Source of the DNA: Cheilinus undulatus
Lineage: Eukaryota; Chordata; Actinopteri; Labriformes; Labridae
Assembly: GCF_018320785.1 (NCBI RefSeq)
Contig: NC_054877.1
Coordinates: forward strand, 38,276,151 to 38,340,150
Reading direction: 5' to 3'
Length of the DNA stretch: 64,000 nt
Translations under genes and position numbers: made by a program
Shown: positions 1 to 22,991 of the stretch, piece by piece
How the letters are laid out: every line of letters starts with the position of its first letter
How positions within the stretch are numbered: the first letter of the stretch is position 1
Notes under the pieces: generated by a model
Seen by the model: the letters and a program-made list of their open reading frames with translations, nothing else
What the model was told of the DNA's origin: nothing
The model's database searches: none

Positions 1-22
1 AGCAGGACAAACATTTACTTAC

Positions 23-11298
<11,276 letters not shown>

Positions 11299-12200
11299 CT
11301 TTTCATCCTGATTCTCCTGTACTAGTATTTACTTACAGCTGGAAGAGGGAAGGTGAGGGATGAAGACAGAGCAGAGATGGAAAAAGTGAAACAACAGGTA
11401 AATGTTTGAGTCCATATGCAGATCAGCTCAATTCACAACTCAGTAGTTTTTAAATCCAACTTTTAGCGTTTAACTCTGAAAGTCACAATATGTGTAAAAG
11501 TTGGAGTGCTAACTCATTAACATTATTTATCTGTTGTTTAAAAGGCAGTCAGCAGCATTATATAGCTACAGTATGTCTTGTTCAGAGAGTAATGAAGTGC
11601 TATGTGATGTAAAGGTTCTTAACTGGTCCAGCCATAGGACCCACCACCTACTGTATTTTGAATTAGGGACCCAAATTTCAGATTTTTTCTTAAACTCATT
11701 GAACAAAAAAATGCTGAAATTTGGACCTTGGAAGGAACAAAACAAAAGGCTGAACAAAGAGACCGGCTTATGCTTTGAGAGGACATGCATGCAAACATTT
11801 TTATTTTACTATGTTTCACCATTATAACACTTTTTGTTTTTTGTTTTTTTTTTTAATATGACAAGAAATTAACAAATTACCATATAAAAAAATAGCTTTT
11901 TTGAAAATATTTCCATCCAAGATGTCAGGATAAATAAGTGATGATCTCAAGAAAACAATCAGATTTGACTCATTTTCTTGCAAAATAAAGTACATTCATA
12001 GACTTCTGCCTAGGGCTTCAATGACAGAGGTATTTTGCCTCCAGAGGACTGTATTTAGTACAGAAAGGAAGTAAACAGCGTGTGTATGTTCAGTTATCAA
12101 AACAAAAGGGGATTAGCATCAGGAGGTCCACCATCAGTTTTCTATATGGACCTCCACCACATCTGGGGAACAAGCTAGTTCTAAGAATCTACATTGTGAG

Positions 12201-13548
12201 AAAGGATATCATAGTTTGACCTTTGATTAGTTTTTTATTTCTATTTTATTTTGACTTTTCGTTTTCAATTTTAGTTAGTAGTAACAGCTGGTTGTTAGTT
12301 TGGATTTTATTTTGTGAAAATGTTTTGCTTTAGTAGGCTATAGTTTAAATTATTTTTAATGTTAGTTTTAGGTCTTTTTCAGTCATATGGGATACTTGCT
12401 AGGTGTGAGATCCAATAGAGCCAGAAAAGAATAATCATCATTTAATTTAGCAAAAAACTAAAAATAGGCTTTTATTTATTCAAATTTGATATCTGAAAAC
12501 AACTCAAGACTTACAATTACCATTAGTCTTGACAAATCAGACCAAGCCATTTCATTCTTCGAGGCCTGGGTGGTTGAGGAAGAGTTGGGTAGTCCAACAC
12601 ATCGTCTTTAATGCTACAGGTAAATTGTTAAGTTGATTTGGTTATTTGAGATATGATTAAGTGTAAACACAGGCTATTTACTTGTATGTGTGTACAAACT
12701 AGGGATGGACAATTAATCAAAATTTAGATTATATTGTAATATGTTCTACTAAAATTTTCAAACTGGAGACACTGCAAAATTCCTTTGAGCTGAAATGTTT
12801 TTTTAAACACAGGTTTTAAACAATTTTTGAGGACGATGTTCTACTATACACATCTTGCAAATGTTCAAAGTGTTATTTTTTCCTACAATAATTTGCAAAA
12901 TCCTTCCTTCTTTGTTTTTGTATGTTAGCCTTAAGAAATGAAAAAGACAGAAAATCATCATTCCCATCATGCAACATTTCATGTTGAATTTGCAATGAGT
13001 CAAAATAATAGTTTTAAAAAGATGGGCAGAGTAATGCTGAGTAATGTGAGAAATACATAGGAACCTAAAAAATAACTGCATATTAAATCACAATTTGGGA
13101 GAAAAATATATTGGAATAGTAGAAAAAAAATCACAATTACATTATCTTCCCAGATCGTTCAGCCCTAACACAAATTTAATACCACTCCTGCATAAGTCCA
13201 CAAATCAGTGTTCCAGTGTCTATTTTAATCATAAAGACCAAAAAAAAAACAAGAATGCTGTTTAGGAAAAGAATCAATTGAGAAGTTTTGCAGTGAACAT
13301 CTCATCCAAAACATAAATTATCATGCCTGAGACAAATCATAAAAAGATGATCAGTAAGTCATTACACTTGTGTGACTAAAACTTAGGATAATTTCTCCCC
13401 ATATTGATTTTTTTTTATTAAGGTTAGTTTTATAAGCACACAATAGTTTTAGTAAGTTTTCATTTTGTAAAGTTTCTTTTTGATTCTAGTTTCAGTTAGC
13501 AAATAAAAAATATGTACATTTTTGTTTTAGTTATCTATAGTAACCTTG
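12201..13548 (+). mobile_element. Second copy of the intron-forming DNA element, with a nested MITE
   Basis: Begins AAAGGATATCATAGT and ends ATCTATAGTAACCTTG, diverged versions of the CAAGGTTAT..ATAGT termini at 10698-11177. Interior 12228-12370 aligns by eye with the minus strand of that element (ttttcaattt..agtt, gctggttgttagtttgg, ttgttttgct..). No clear target duplication. A separate element at 12702-13169 is nested inside. Confidence 0.6.
12702..13169. mobile_element. Nested hAT-like MITE
   Basis: Left end tagggatggacaattaatc; right end ccagatcgttcagcccta. These are imperfect inverted ends of the TAGGG(A/C)TG.. type common in fish genomes. About 470 bp, with no coding capacity. Confidence 0.5.
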
Positions 13549-13661
13549 TGTCTGACTGAGAGTGTCAGTTTCTTGTCTTATGCCCAGTTAAAGATGGTAC
13601 AAAATATTTGCACAAGAAGAGGCAGGCTCAGAGGATTTCTTTATTAATATTCTGGTCTTAC

Positions 13662-13710
13662 CTGCAGCTGAATCAGAATCAGCTTTATTGGCCAAAGACA
13701 AGGAGGTTGA
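13662..13710. repeat. LINE/SINE 3'-end relic ('gaatcagaatcagctttattgg')
   Basis: A short segment typical of the 3' ends of fish retroposons. A related one (gaatcagaatctgttttacc) lies at 31804-31823. Confidence 0.5.
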
Positions 13711-15785
13711 CTTTGTTGATGGGTAAGCACACTTGACCGATAAACTTGATTATATCTGATTCTGAATCAGCTGTTGGTAAGACTAGAATATTGGTAAAGG
13801 AATCCTCTGAGCCTGCCTCTTTTTACTTTGTTTTTATGATACCAACATTAAAAGGTGATTTTACCAAAATAATATTGTTCCACCTTCCCAAAGCCAAAAT
13901 ATGTTCCTTAATGCATGTTCAAGTCAGCCTAAGGCCTTTCTGTATGAAGTTTACATGTTCTCCCCCACGCATGGTTGTGTTCTCTAAGGGTCCAAGACAT
14001 GCTGGTTAGGTTATCTGGTGACTCTAAAATGCCTGTAGTGCCACTGTGAATATGAGTGTAACTGCTTGTTTGTCTCTATTATCCAAGTGACTGGCCAAGG
14101 GTGTACCCCACTTCTTGCCCAGTGACAGCTAGGATCAGCCACAGCCCCCTTAGACCTCAAATGTAACAAGCACTGTAGACACTGGATGAACTGTTGGATG
14201 TCCAAGCTTCAATGTGGGCAGTTTTATCATTTCCTTTCTTAATCAAGGGAATGGGAAGCAAGTACCACAAAAGTAGTGGGTTTTGATCAGGATTTTCTCT
14301 TAGCACTACATCTAGGTGTTAAAGATAAAAAGATTATATTCTATACATCTGTGTAGATTAAACATGTAGGCTACTTACACCATAAAATTAGTTTGGTTTA
14401 ACCTTGTCTCTATAGAATATCTAAAAAATGTACAAGGTCAGATTAACATTAACCCAGCAGTTCACCCCAGGAACAGAGAACTTATAATGGTGGCATGTTA
14501 TTTATCAAGGGCACACGTATGCGGGTCTCCTTCACTGAAACTCTCTCATGTTTTCCAATTCTAAACATTGAGTAATTGCGATGTATAAAGGCTTAATTCA
14601 AAAGCTGGATGCCATCTGACACTCTGATTGGAAGATGGCACAGAGGGAGGTCCAGAGAAACATTATAAATGTGTTTTACCCTTACCACTGACCACGGCTT
14701 CCTGTTATCCAACTGTTTGTGTCAAACTAGGCCAGCTGAGTCAGAGGGATTAAGTCCAAAGGCTGTAGCCCTGACCAAGGGGGAGCACAAGCACTGATTT
14801 GGGATCACAGTCACTTGTTGGTTTCCTCAGCTGAACTCAAGAAAATTGCAGTGCATGGGCACGTGCCTGCCATCTTCCTTTCAAATGTAATTTTTCACCC
14901 AAACCAACCCCTTAAAGCCAAAATGTCTGACAGTCTCTCTCACCAAACTGAAAAAAGTGTCAAGAGTCAAAATATGAGCTAACGCAGGCATTTTTGGAAC
15001 TTCAGGGCACTGTGACAAACTACTATGCATATTTTAATTGTTGATATATGATTTTTTGTTATCATTCATACAGTCTGAAACTAAAAGAAAAATATCAAGG
15101 CTAAGCCATATTTAAAATCAACCTGACACATTTCACTGAGTTACACTTGGGACTTAAAGCACCGGATTCTTCTTGAAACTGAAGGACATTGCTTAAATTG
15201 TTTGACTGCTATAAAAACTGTGAGCCGATCATGCCATAAGGTATTTCTTTATTCTCCCTGGATTAACCCATCAAGCCCAAACTGACTTATTGTGACTTTT
15301 TAAGTAAGTCATTACCAAACTCTTATATACACTGCATCCATATATCTAAGCCATATTTACTTTTTTTATTTGTAGTCAGGTTTCAGTAATGTTGACCCAA
15401 GTCTACAGCTGTTGACACTGTTTTGGTCCCATTATATATGGGAATAACTCCTAAACTCCAGTATAACTCCTGAATTCTAGCTTCTAAATGCTGTATTTAC
15501 GTGGAGTAGCTTGATTGATCTGTTTGTATGCTGTTTGTGTGGCAGGTTTGTTGGTTTAAGTCAAGCAGAAACCTCTCATGTTAAAAAAGAAGCCAAGGAG
15601 GAAGGGCAAAAAGCTTAAGAGCCAACCAAGGAAGTCCCATTATCACAAGGTCCATGTTTACAGCCTGGTTAAAACACTTTGGGACTCTGTAGATCATCTC
15701 TTTGTGCGCAAATGTGTGCCATGGCTTAATTTTTTAATGAGTCATCTGTTTTTATTATATTAAGGTATAGTGCTATGCATAAATG

Positions 15786-16567
15786 TATAACCCATATTCC
15801 AAAAAAGTTGGGGTGCTGTGTAAAATGCAAATAAAAAAACAGAATGCAATAATTTGAAAATCTCTTAACTCCATATTTTTTCCACAATCAAAGATTAACT
15901 TTTCAGATGTTGAAACTGAGAAATTTCACCATTTTCATAAAAAATATTAGCTCATTTTGAATTTGACAGCAGTAACACATCTCAAAAAAGTAGGGTTGAG
16001 GCAACAAAAGGCTGGAAAAGTGGTACTAATGTAAAACAGCTTGAGGAGCATTTTGCAACTAAATTAATTGGCAACAGATCAGAAACATAAACTGGTACAA
16101 AAGGAGCAGAAAGATGGGCAGAAGTTCATCAATCTGTGTAAAGAAATGTCAAACATATTCAGAAAAAATGTTCCTTAGTAGAAAAAATTTGGTGCATCAG
16201 AAAAGGAAAGCTAGATTCGTACACCAGACAAGAATGGGACAACATTCCTCTCCCAGAACTCTAGCAACTACTCTCCTCACCTCCCAGGTGTTTACAGACT
16301 GTTGTTAAAACCAGAGGGAATGCTACACAATGGTAAACACGGTCCTATCCATGCTTGTTTTTTTTTTTTTGTTTTTTTTTACATTTTGCTGTCATTAAAT
16401 TAAAAGGAGCTCTATTTTTCATGGAACGGTAAAATGTCTCTATTAGATATCTGATATGTTGTCAGTGCCTGATTGTAGAAAAAAATATGGGTTTATTTGC
16501 AAATCCCTGTATTCTGTTTTTATCTACATTTTACACAACACCCCAGCTTTTTTGAATAGGAGTTGTA
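15786..16567 (+). mobile_element. Tc1-like transposon, internally deleted
   Basis: Long imperfect inverted ends: the left 'aaaaaagttggggtgctgtg' segment and the right segment whose complement is 'aaaaaagctggggtgttgtg' are each followed by 'taaaatg..aaacagaat'. Between them the 5' transposase start (near 16114) jumps directly to the 3' end of the gene ('agacaagaatgggacaacat' near 16227). The catalytic middle is deleted, leaving a 782 bp derivative. It is flanked by TA-rich sequence. Confidence 0.8.
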
Positions 16568-17559
16568 CATAATTCAAGGCATGGCTGAGCTAAATAACAG
16601 CTGGTCAAGTTGTAGCTGCTTGTGAGAAGGCTTAAAGCCATAAAATTTAGTTGCAGTTTGTTTTTCCAACATTGCCAGGTCCATCATTAGGCCTCAAAAT
16701 GCTTCTTCAGAAACCAATGAGAGACCACCTGCTTTACATCTGTGTTTTAAAAACATTTTATGATTTCACCAAGATTTTCAGTGAAAGTAGCCCATGGTGC
16801 TGCCAATGACAATCATGTGAGAGGTTAAAAGAAACATCTATGGCAATTTGCCAGCTATAAACCCCCCAGAAAATGTCTAAAAGACACAAAAGTAGTTGTG
16901 GGAGCAGAGGGGAGCTCAAGAGCCAAAGGCCACATTTTCTGATGGTTTATAACTGTGAAGGATCCCTTTAAATTCATCGTGATCTGTACAAAATATTAAA
17001 ATAGTTTCAGTGGTATTGCCTGTCAACCTGTCTATGTTTGTTGCCGTGGAAAAGTGACTGGATCTAACTTTTAGTCAATTAAGTAAAAGGAAAAGAGGTG
17101 GCCTTAAGTCTGACTTATACTTGTGCATCAAGTCTGCATCCAATGCTGCTTAGCCCATCTTGAACCTCCTTAAAAATTCAGCTTTAGATCAATAAAACAC
17201 AAATTGCAAGCCAAGGATTGGTTCACAGGGTAGCACTGGGTGCCTGCAGGTGTCTGAGAAATGCATTAGTACAGACATATTGTGTGTACTTTGGTTTGGG
17301 ATGAATGACTACAGACAATGAACAAATTTGTCAAATCTATTTGCTGGATCTGAAAATATTAGCAGTGCATTTCCACATTTTTGTCCTCTACCTTAACAGA
17401 CCGAGCAGCTGTGCATTCCCTCTCCTTCACTGTAGCCTCTCTTTTCGTTTTGAATTATAATCAATTGCTGCTTAATATTTATTAGCTCCAGCTCCAACAC
17501 AAAATGTTCAGTTTAAGTTGCCATGGTTTACTGTACACAGACAAGCAGGAAATGTGGCA

Positions 17560-17950
17560 ACAGGACCTGATTGGTATAAAAACTGCAGTGGTATAAAAAT
17601 TAATGTGAGCTCGACAGGCAGCCATGATTGTTGATCACTATCCGTGGAGCCAGTTGATGAACTGAACACTGTTGAAGCAGGTTGGGAGAAAAGCAAAAAA
17701 AAACACCATTTCCACCTAGAAAAGCTTTCAGTGCAGTTCTTTGCTCTTCTTTTAATTAAGAAATGTTCTCCAGTTCTGATAAAACTGTCTGCGCTCTGGC
17801 TAATCACTTCACTTGTCACCATTTTTGACCGGCTTGCAGTACAACTAAACATGCTAGTGAGTTACTGCTTCATTGTCTAGATTGAAGCTTTGCATGATAG
17901 TTATGCCTGGTGACAGATTTGGAGTAACCAATTCATCGGCTTTGCAAGGT
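17560..17950. repeat. Unclassified dispersed repeat, copy 2
   Basis: Shares 'tctttgctcttcttttaatt' (17737-17756), 'aagaaatgttc', 'ctgataaaactg' and an upstream 'gttgggagaaaagc' block with copies at 3030-3900 and 40430-40850. Confidence 0.5.
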
Positions 17951-20900
17951 TAGCATTTACAGGAGCCTGCGAAGAGCAAAGCTGATACTCCATTGAACAA
18001 GTATGTATTGCTCATGATGGCATCAGTCACAATGGTGTAGCTACAACATTATTGATTGCAGAAATGTAAACCAGGCTTTAAGCCACATAACAAATAGCTA
18101 CAACACACATACATCTGTCAGTTACATCAACCATGCCCCTCATCAAGCCAATGTAAAACATAAAAAAATAGATACACAGTCCAAATATGTGTTTTAAAGC
18201 AAGCTGTGAATTCTTTCTTCTGTAAAAAAGAGGCGATCTGGTGTTGAATACTGAAGCCAATGCAGAAGTTTAAACACTGCAGTTCTTCTAGTTAGCAATG
18301 GAAAACATTACAGAGAAAAGATTTTATAACTTCTATCAACAATAAAAGACTGTATAAAAGATACAGAAGATCAGCTTTGATCATCATACTGGTGTCATTT
18401 TATGCATCAAAGGGGTCAATTAAACATTTAGTAATTTAAAGGAGATTTCAAAATATAGTAGTATATACCGATTATTGCAATATAGCCTAAAAGTATTGCA
18501 ATAATAATTTTAGGCCATATTGTCCAGCTCTAGCTACCGCCATAGCTGAGCTTCAGTAAACCTCTTTAAAACTGTGTAGGTGATGCCACTGAGACTACAT
18601 TCATGTGTATACAGAGTAGACTATTGCTGTGTATGAAACCACTCCTCTCTACTACATACACAAACATTATCCACTGCATATTAACTGGACTGTTACCGTT
18701 TGTTTGCGCCATATCAACTGGTAACCCCTCCAGTTACATTAAGTTAGCAAGTACCAAGCTGGCTTAGCTGGCAGACTGTAAATAGAATTTAATGACGATA
18801 AACAAACGCTTAATACTTATTAAATTTAAAAATTATTGACTGTATAAAAACCTTTTACAGCACAGTTACTTTAGTTTTTACACTACTTGTTAGCTGGAAT
18901 GATCTGCCATTGGATAGACTGAAGAGCCACAATGCATTGTGGGGAAGTTGAGTATGAGCATGAGTATGAGCTCCTGTATCATACTAAAATATGCTACCCA
19001 AACTAGCATACATCTTGAGACCTCTCACTTGAAATTGCATATAATGAAATTGGAAATGTACTACTTGCTAAATGTGACTTCATTCTTAGTAAGAATCGCA
19101 TGAATTAGGTAGGGGCATCAAACTGCTTGCATTGATAGTTCATATATGTGGGGAAATCTAGATTTTGAAAAATGAAAATAAAGATTTTCTTGAGAATTTC
19201 TTCCGCTGTACCCTATGGGCTTTACTTGGCCAAGTACAGGACAGACTGGTCAGATACACTGTCAGAATGAGACTCATTAGAATAATTTCTGAACACAAAT
19301 AGGCCACATCGTCAAGCCCTGATGAGTAATATAAAAGTACGAAGTATCAGGCACAGCCAGTGATTTTAACAAGGGGCTGAATGGGGATTCCTTGGTGTTA
19401 GCAACTACCCTCAAGTAGACACTCAAGGAACTACAGTTTTTGCTCCTTTGAATCTTCCTTTGCTTCATTTTTGTTATCTATGGATAAAGAGCTGCTTTTT
19501 AGAGATCGTAAACTGTGAAAAAAGAGATAAATATTCTACCAGGGGTAGGAATGAGTGGTAGTACAGTAATATCATATCCTGGGGTAATAAAAATTAGCCA
19601 AGGTATTGCTTTACGTTTGTATTAAATTCCTTAAGAATATGTGTTTTTTCCACCAGCAGCACCACCGCCTGTATGTGAAGATGCTCTAAAAGTGATGAAA
19701 GAACTCCTGTTAATGTGCACCAGCACATATATACTCACACGCCATGGCTTGGCACAGGGGCAGCATTCTCCAGTAGCGACACCAGGCAAAGTTAACCCAT
19801 CAAAGGTTTTTAAAAACATTTTTATCTTGACCCATTTTGATGTGAAATGTAGATGAAGTTAAACAGTGCTTGTTGGTTATTTTAGGCGGTGAAGTATTCT
19901 GTAACTTTTTATGCGTGAGCTCCTCGGAAAGCAAACCTGTGGCTGGACAGAGCTCACCATCGAAGCGCACCAAAATAAATAGCCTAAGTCCAAGCTTGAT
20001 CTGTTTAAAAGCACATGGAACACTGCTTCACATTCCAAGAACCTATATGATAACAGTTGATTTTTATTTCTCTTATTACCTTTGGGAGGAAGATAGGGAA
20101 GAGGAAAGAAAAGGGAGTAAGTCTGTGTCATAGAAAGAGAGGAAAAAGAGACGAACTTTGTTTGCTTTTTTGTCATGATGTAACTAATTTTACTTGTTAA
20201 GTATAAGAGCAATGCTTCAACTATAAATCACATCCAGTGCTCCTGAAAAGTCGCCTTAGAAACATGTTTTTTTTAGACTTGAAGTAATTTGCTAAAGGAT
20301 TAGATGAAGCGCTTTTGCTGCGTGCTATGCTCACTGTGCTTGTGAATACAAGCTAACAAGTGCTTGTATAATGTGGTTTTTAAAACCCTGGTAAAGTTTG
20401 GGGAGAGTATTATGGTATTAGAAAATAAATACCACCCAATCCTACCCAGGTAACTGGATGTGACCAGAGGTGTAGTGCAGGTAAGAATATCAGGGTCATC
20501 CTTACTTTTGTCCATACTTTGCGGTATCCTAGGATATCTAGTGACATGAATAGACCTGGCAGCTGTGCTTTTTATGATTTTGCTTCCTTCATCATAATTT
20601 AAGAATGAAACTTACAACCTGAAGTCAAGCTGCAGAAGTTGCTGATTGACATACAAATACACAAGGCCTATTCTAAGGTTTACTGCGCAAGAGCAGTCAG
20701 TATCGTATGTTGTTTGTCCATTGCTAAAAATGTGGGGCATGAATAAAGAGTATGTGAATGTGAACAAACATGGAAGTCTCCTGGGGGTTATTGAGATGTT
20801 AACCTACTAAAAAGAAGATTTTAAGGTCACCTTGTGTCACATTATTATTACTAAAAGAATCAATCTATCCTTCTATCTACATATCCATCTTTTATCAATC

Positions 20901-22091
20901 TTAAAATCTTAGCAGACAGGGATTTCGACTTTTCTTATCAGAAAACTTTGCTCCTCTGGACTTAAACAAAGCATAAAGACAGTTTAAAGGTAATCTGATC
21001 AGAGAGTAAAGCCTCAGTCTAAATAAAGACATTACTAAAAGGCTTTCCACTAAAAAATCCCCCCCTCATTTTAGCCAGTGAGGGATTCTGATATTTTAAT
21101 AACTGAGAAAGCTTTCCAAAGAGAGGATTACATTTCTATGTTCCCCTTTTGACATAGAAATACCATTGTATCCCTTTCAGGTTGACTAAGCTCTGTGACT
21201 TTTCCATCTCCTCCTGTCCTGAAATGCATTGATCCCTTCACACGTCCAGCCAGACGCTAGTTATCTGCTTTCACTTGATCTGCTTATTTGGCCCAGGTTG
21301 ATCTGAGATCAGCTTGTCTCATACACTGAATCCGGTGCACCACTATTTGCTATCAAAATAAATAGGTTAAGGTCTATTTGCAACGTCACAAAGCAGATAA
21401 ACAGGTTCAAAGCAATGACATTACGGTTAGGATGAGAACCACAGTCCACAGAGAAACACTGTCACAGTAAAGAAGCTATGACAATGAACTTTATATGACC
21501 TAAACTGTATAGAAATAGTATTAATCTACAGTCAAATAGGATGAATATCTGCCTCTGTGCATGCTGGGAAATGGTGGATAAGAATTAGTGAATGCAGAGA
21601 GGGGAAAACAAGGTATTTTAGCTGAATGAAATTTAATTCCCATAACAGCCAGATGTGATTTGGTCTTCATCAGTGAGAATAATTATGATAATTAAATGAA
21701 AGTAGAGCAGAGCCATGGTCTGGCATGCACCAACACACACACATACACAGACACTCAGTTTTACACATGTGCAAAAAATACTACTGTTTTAGATTTTCAT
21801 AATGGAGAGAAAAACAAAAAAAAAATAACGAAGCATTAGTCTTTAGTCTAATTTAAAGGCCAGCTGTGGTGTTTGCTTGTATTGCATGACAAATAATAAA
21901 ATACAGTCTAATATCACTGGATGCAGATCCCACACACATTTTCATTTTATTTTCTACATGAAATTTGCTCTAATCAAACTTGCCTACCCGAAGACAGTGG
22001 AAAAAAGAGCAGCTTTTGAGACATTTTGGTAGGATTAAAGCAGTGATAACATGTGATGTAATGTTATAAGTCAATGAATAATGCCTTAGAA

Positions 22092-22674
22092 CGTGGTTCT
22101 CAACGAGCCTATCATCATGACCCACCACCACAACCACTCCCTCCTTAATATGAAATTATGACCCCAATTTCTGAGTACTTTGACTCAGTATAATTTACTT
22201 AATGAAAAATACAGTTTTGGGCCTTATATGGAATGAAATCTGTGATTAAACAAGCAAAAACAGACATTTTTAAAAAGCACATCATCACAGAAGCCCTGGG
22301 TGGAAATATATTTTATCTTAGTGTTTCCCCTACTGGAACCTGACATCCAACAAGTGGAAGAAGATGGATGAATGTTTCCTGTGAAATCATGTCTATTTTG
22401 GTTGTTTTCTGGAAATCTTGAGAAATTAACGTGTGATCGTAGAAAAACCAGCTTTGTTATCCGATGACAACAAGACAAATAAACCAAGATTTAGAATAAA
22501 CAAGCAACATGTACTCATTATTACAGCAAAATGAATTAAAATAAAACATATGGATGTATCTCTGATTAGGGTTTACCATTTACCTCAATGTCTCTTTCAG
22601 GTACACATTAGCAACCCACTGAAAATAGCACACCACCCTCTTCTGGGTCTCAAACCACCTGCTGAGAAACACTG
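22092..22674. mobile_element. hAT-like element with 8 bp target duplication
   Basis: Left end cgtggttctcaacgagcc; right end ctgctgagaaacactg (imperfect inverted ends of the CAGTGGTTCTCAAC type). Flanks ccttagaa (22084-22091) and ccttaaaa (22675-22682) form an 8 bp duplication with one mismatch. No intact coding frame. Confidence 0.75.
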
Positions 22675-22833
22675 CCTTAAAAATGCAGTTTTCTGTGTTT
22701 ATGGAGGAAACTGTTTTGAGAAAGCACTAACGTGCTACATCTACTTCATGTTGTTTCTAATGTATATCATTTTAACACAGAAGATTATAGAAATAAAGAT
22801 ATATAACTAAAATTAAAGTTGGTAGAATCTTAC

Positions 22834-22991
22834 CTGATATAGTCCATGGACATTGCATCAAATAGTCCCATTATTAAATTCTACCTCTAAACCTTTGGGC
22901 TGAAGCTTCAGAACATCATCCATATATTCTAACATGTAGTGCACATTGCATGGTGAAGGAGACATGGTTCCCAGTGTGAAGGGTGCACTCC
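22834..22991 (-). other. Unrecognised short open frame followed by a consensus splice donor
   Basis: On the minus strand, an open frame starting near 22953 (MSPSPCNVHYMLEYMDDVLK..) runs to a TGA 24 bp before a strong donor, CAG/GTAAGA, at 22834/22833. The composition looks protein-like, but the stop breaks it. It may be a decayed exon of a transposon-encoded protein or part of an alternative channel 5' UTR exon. No function can be assigned. Confidence 0.25.
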
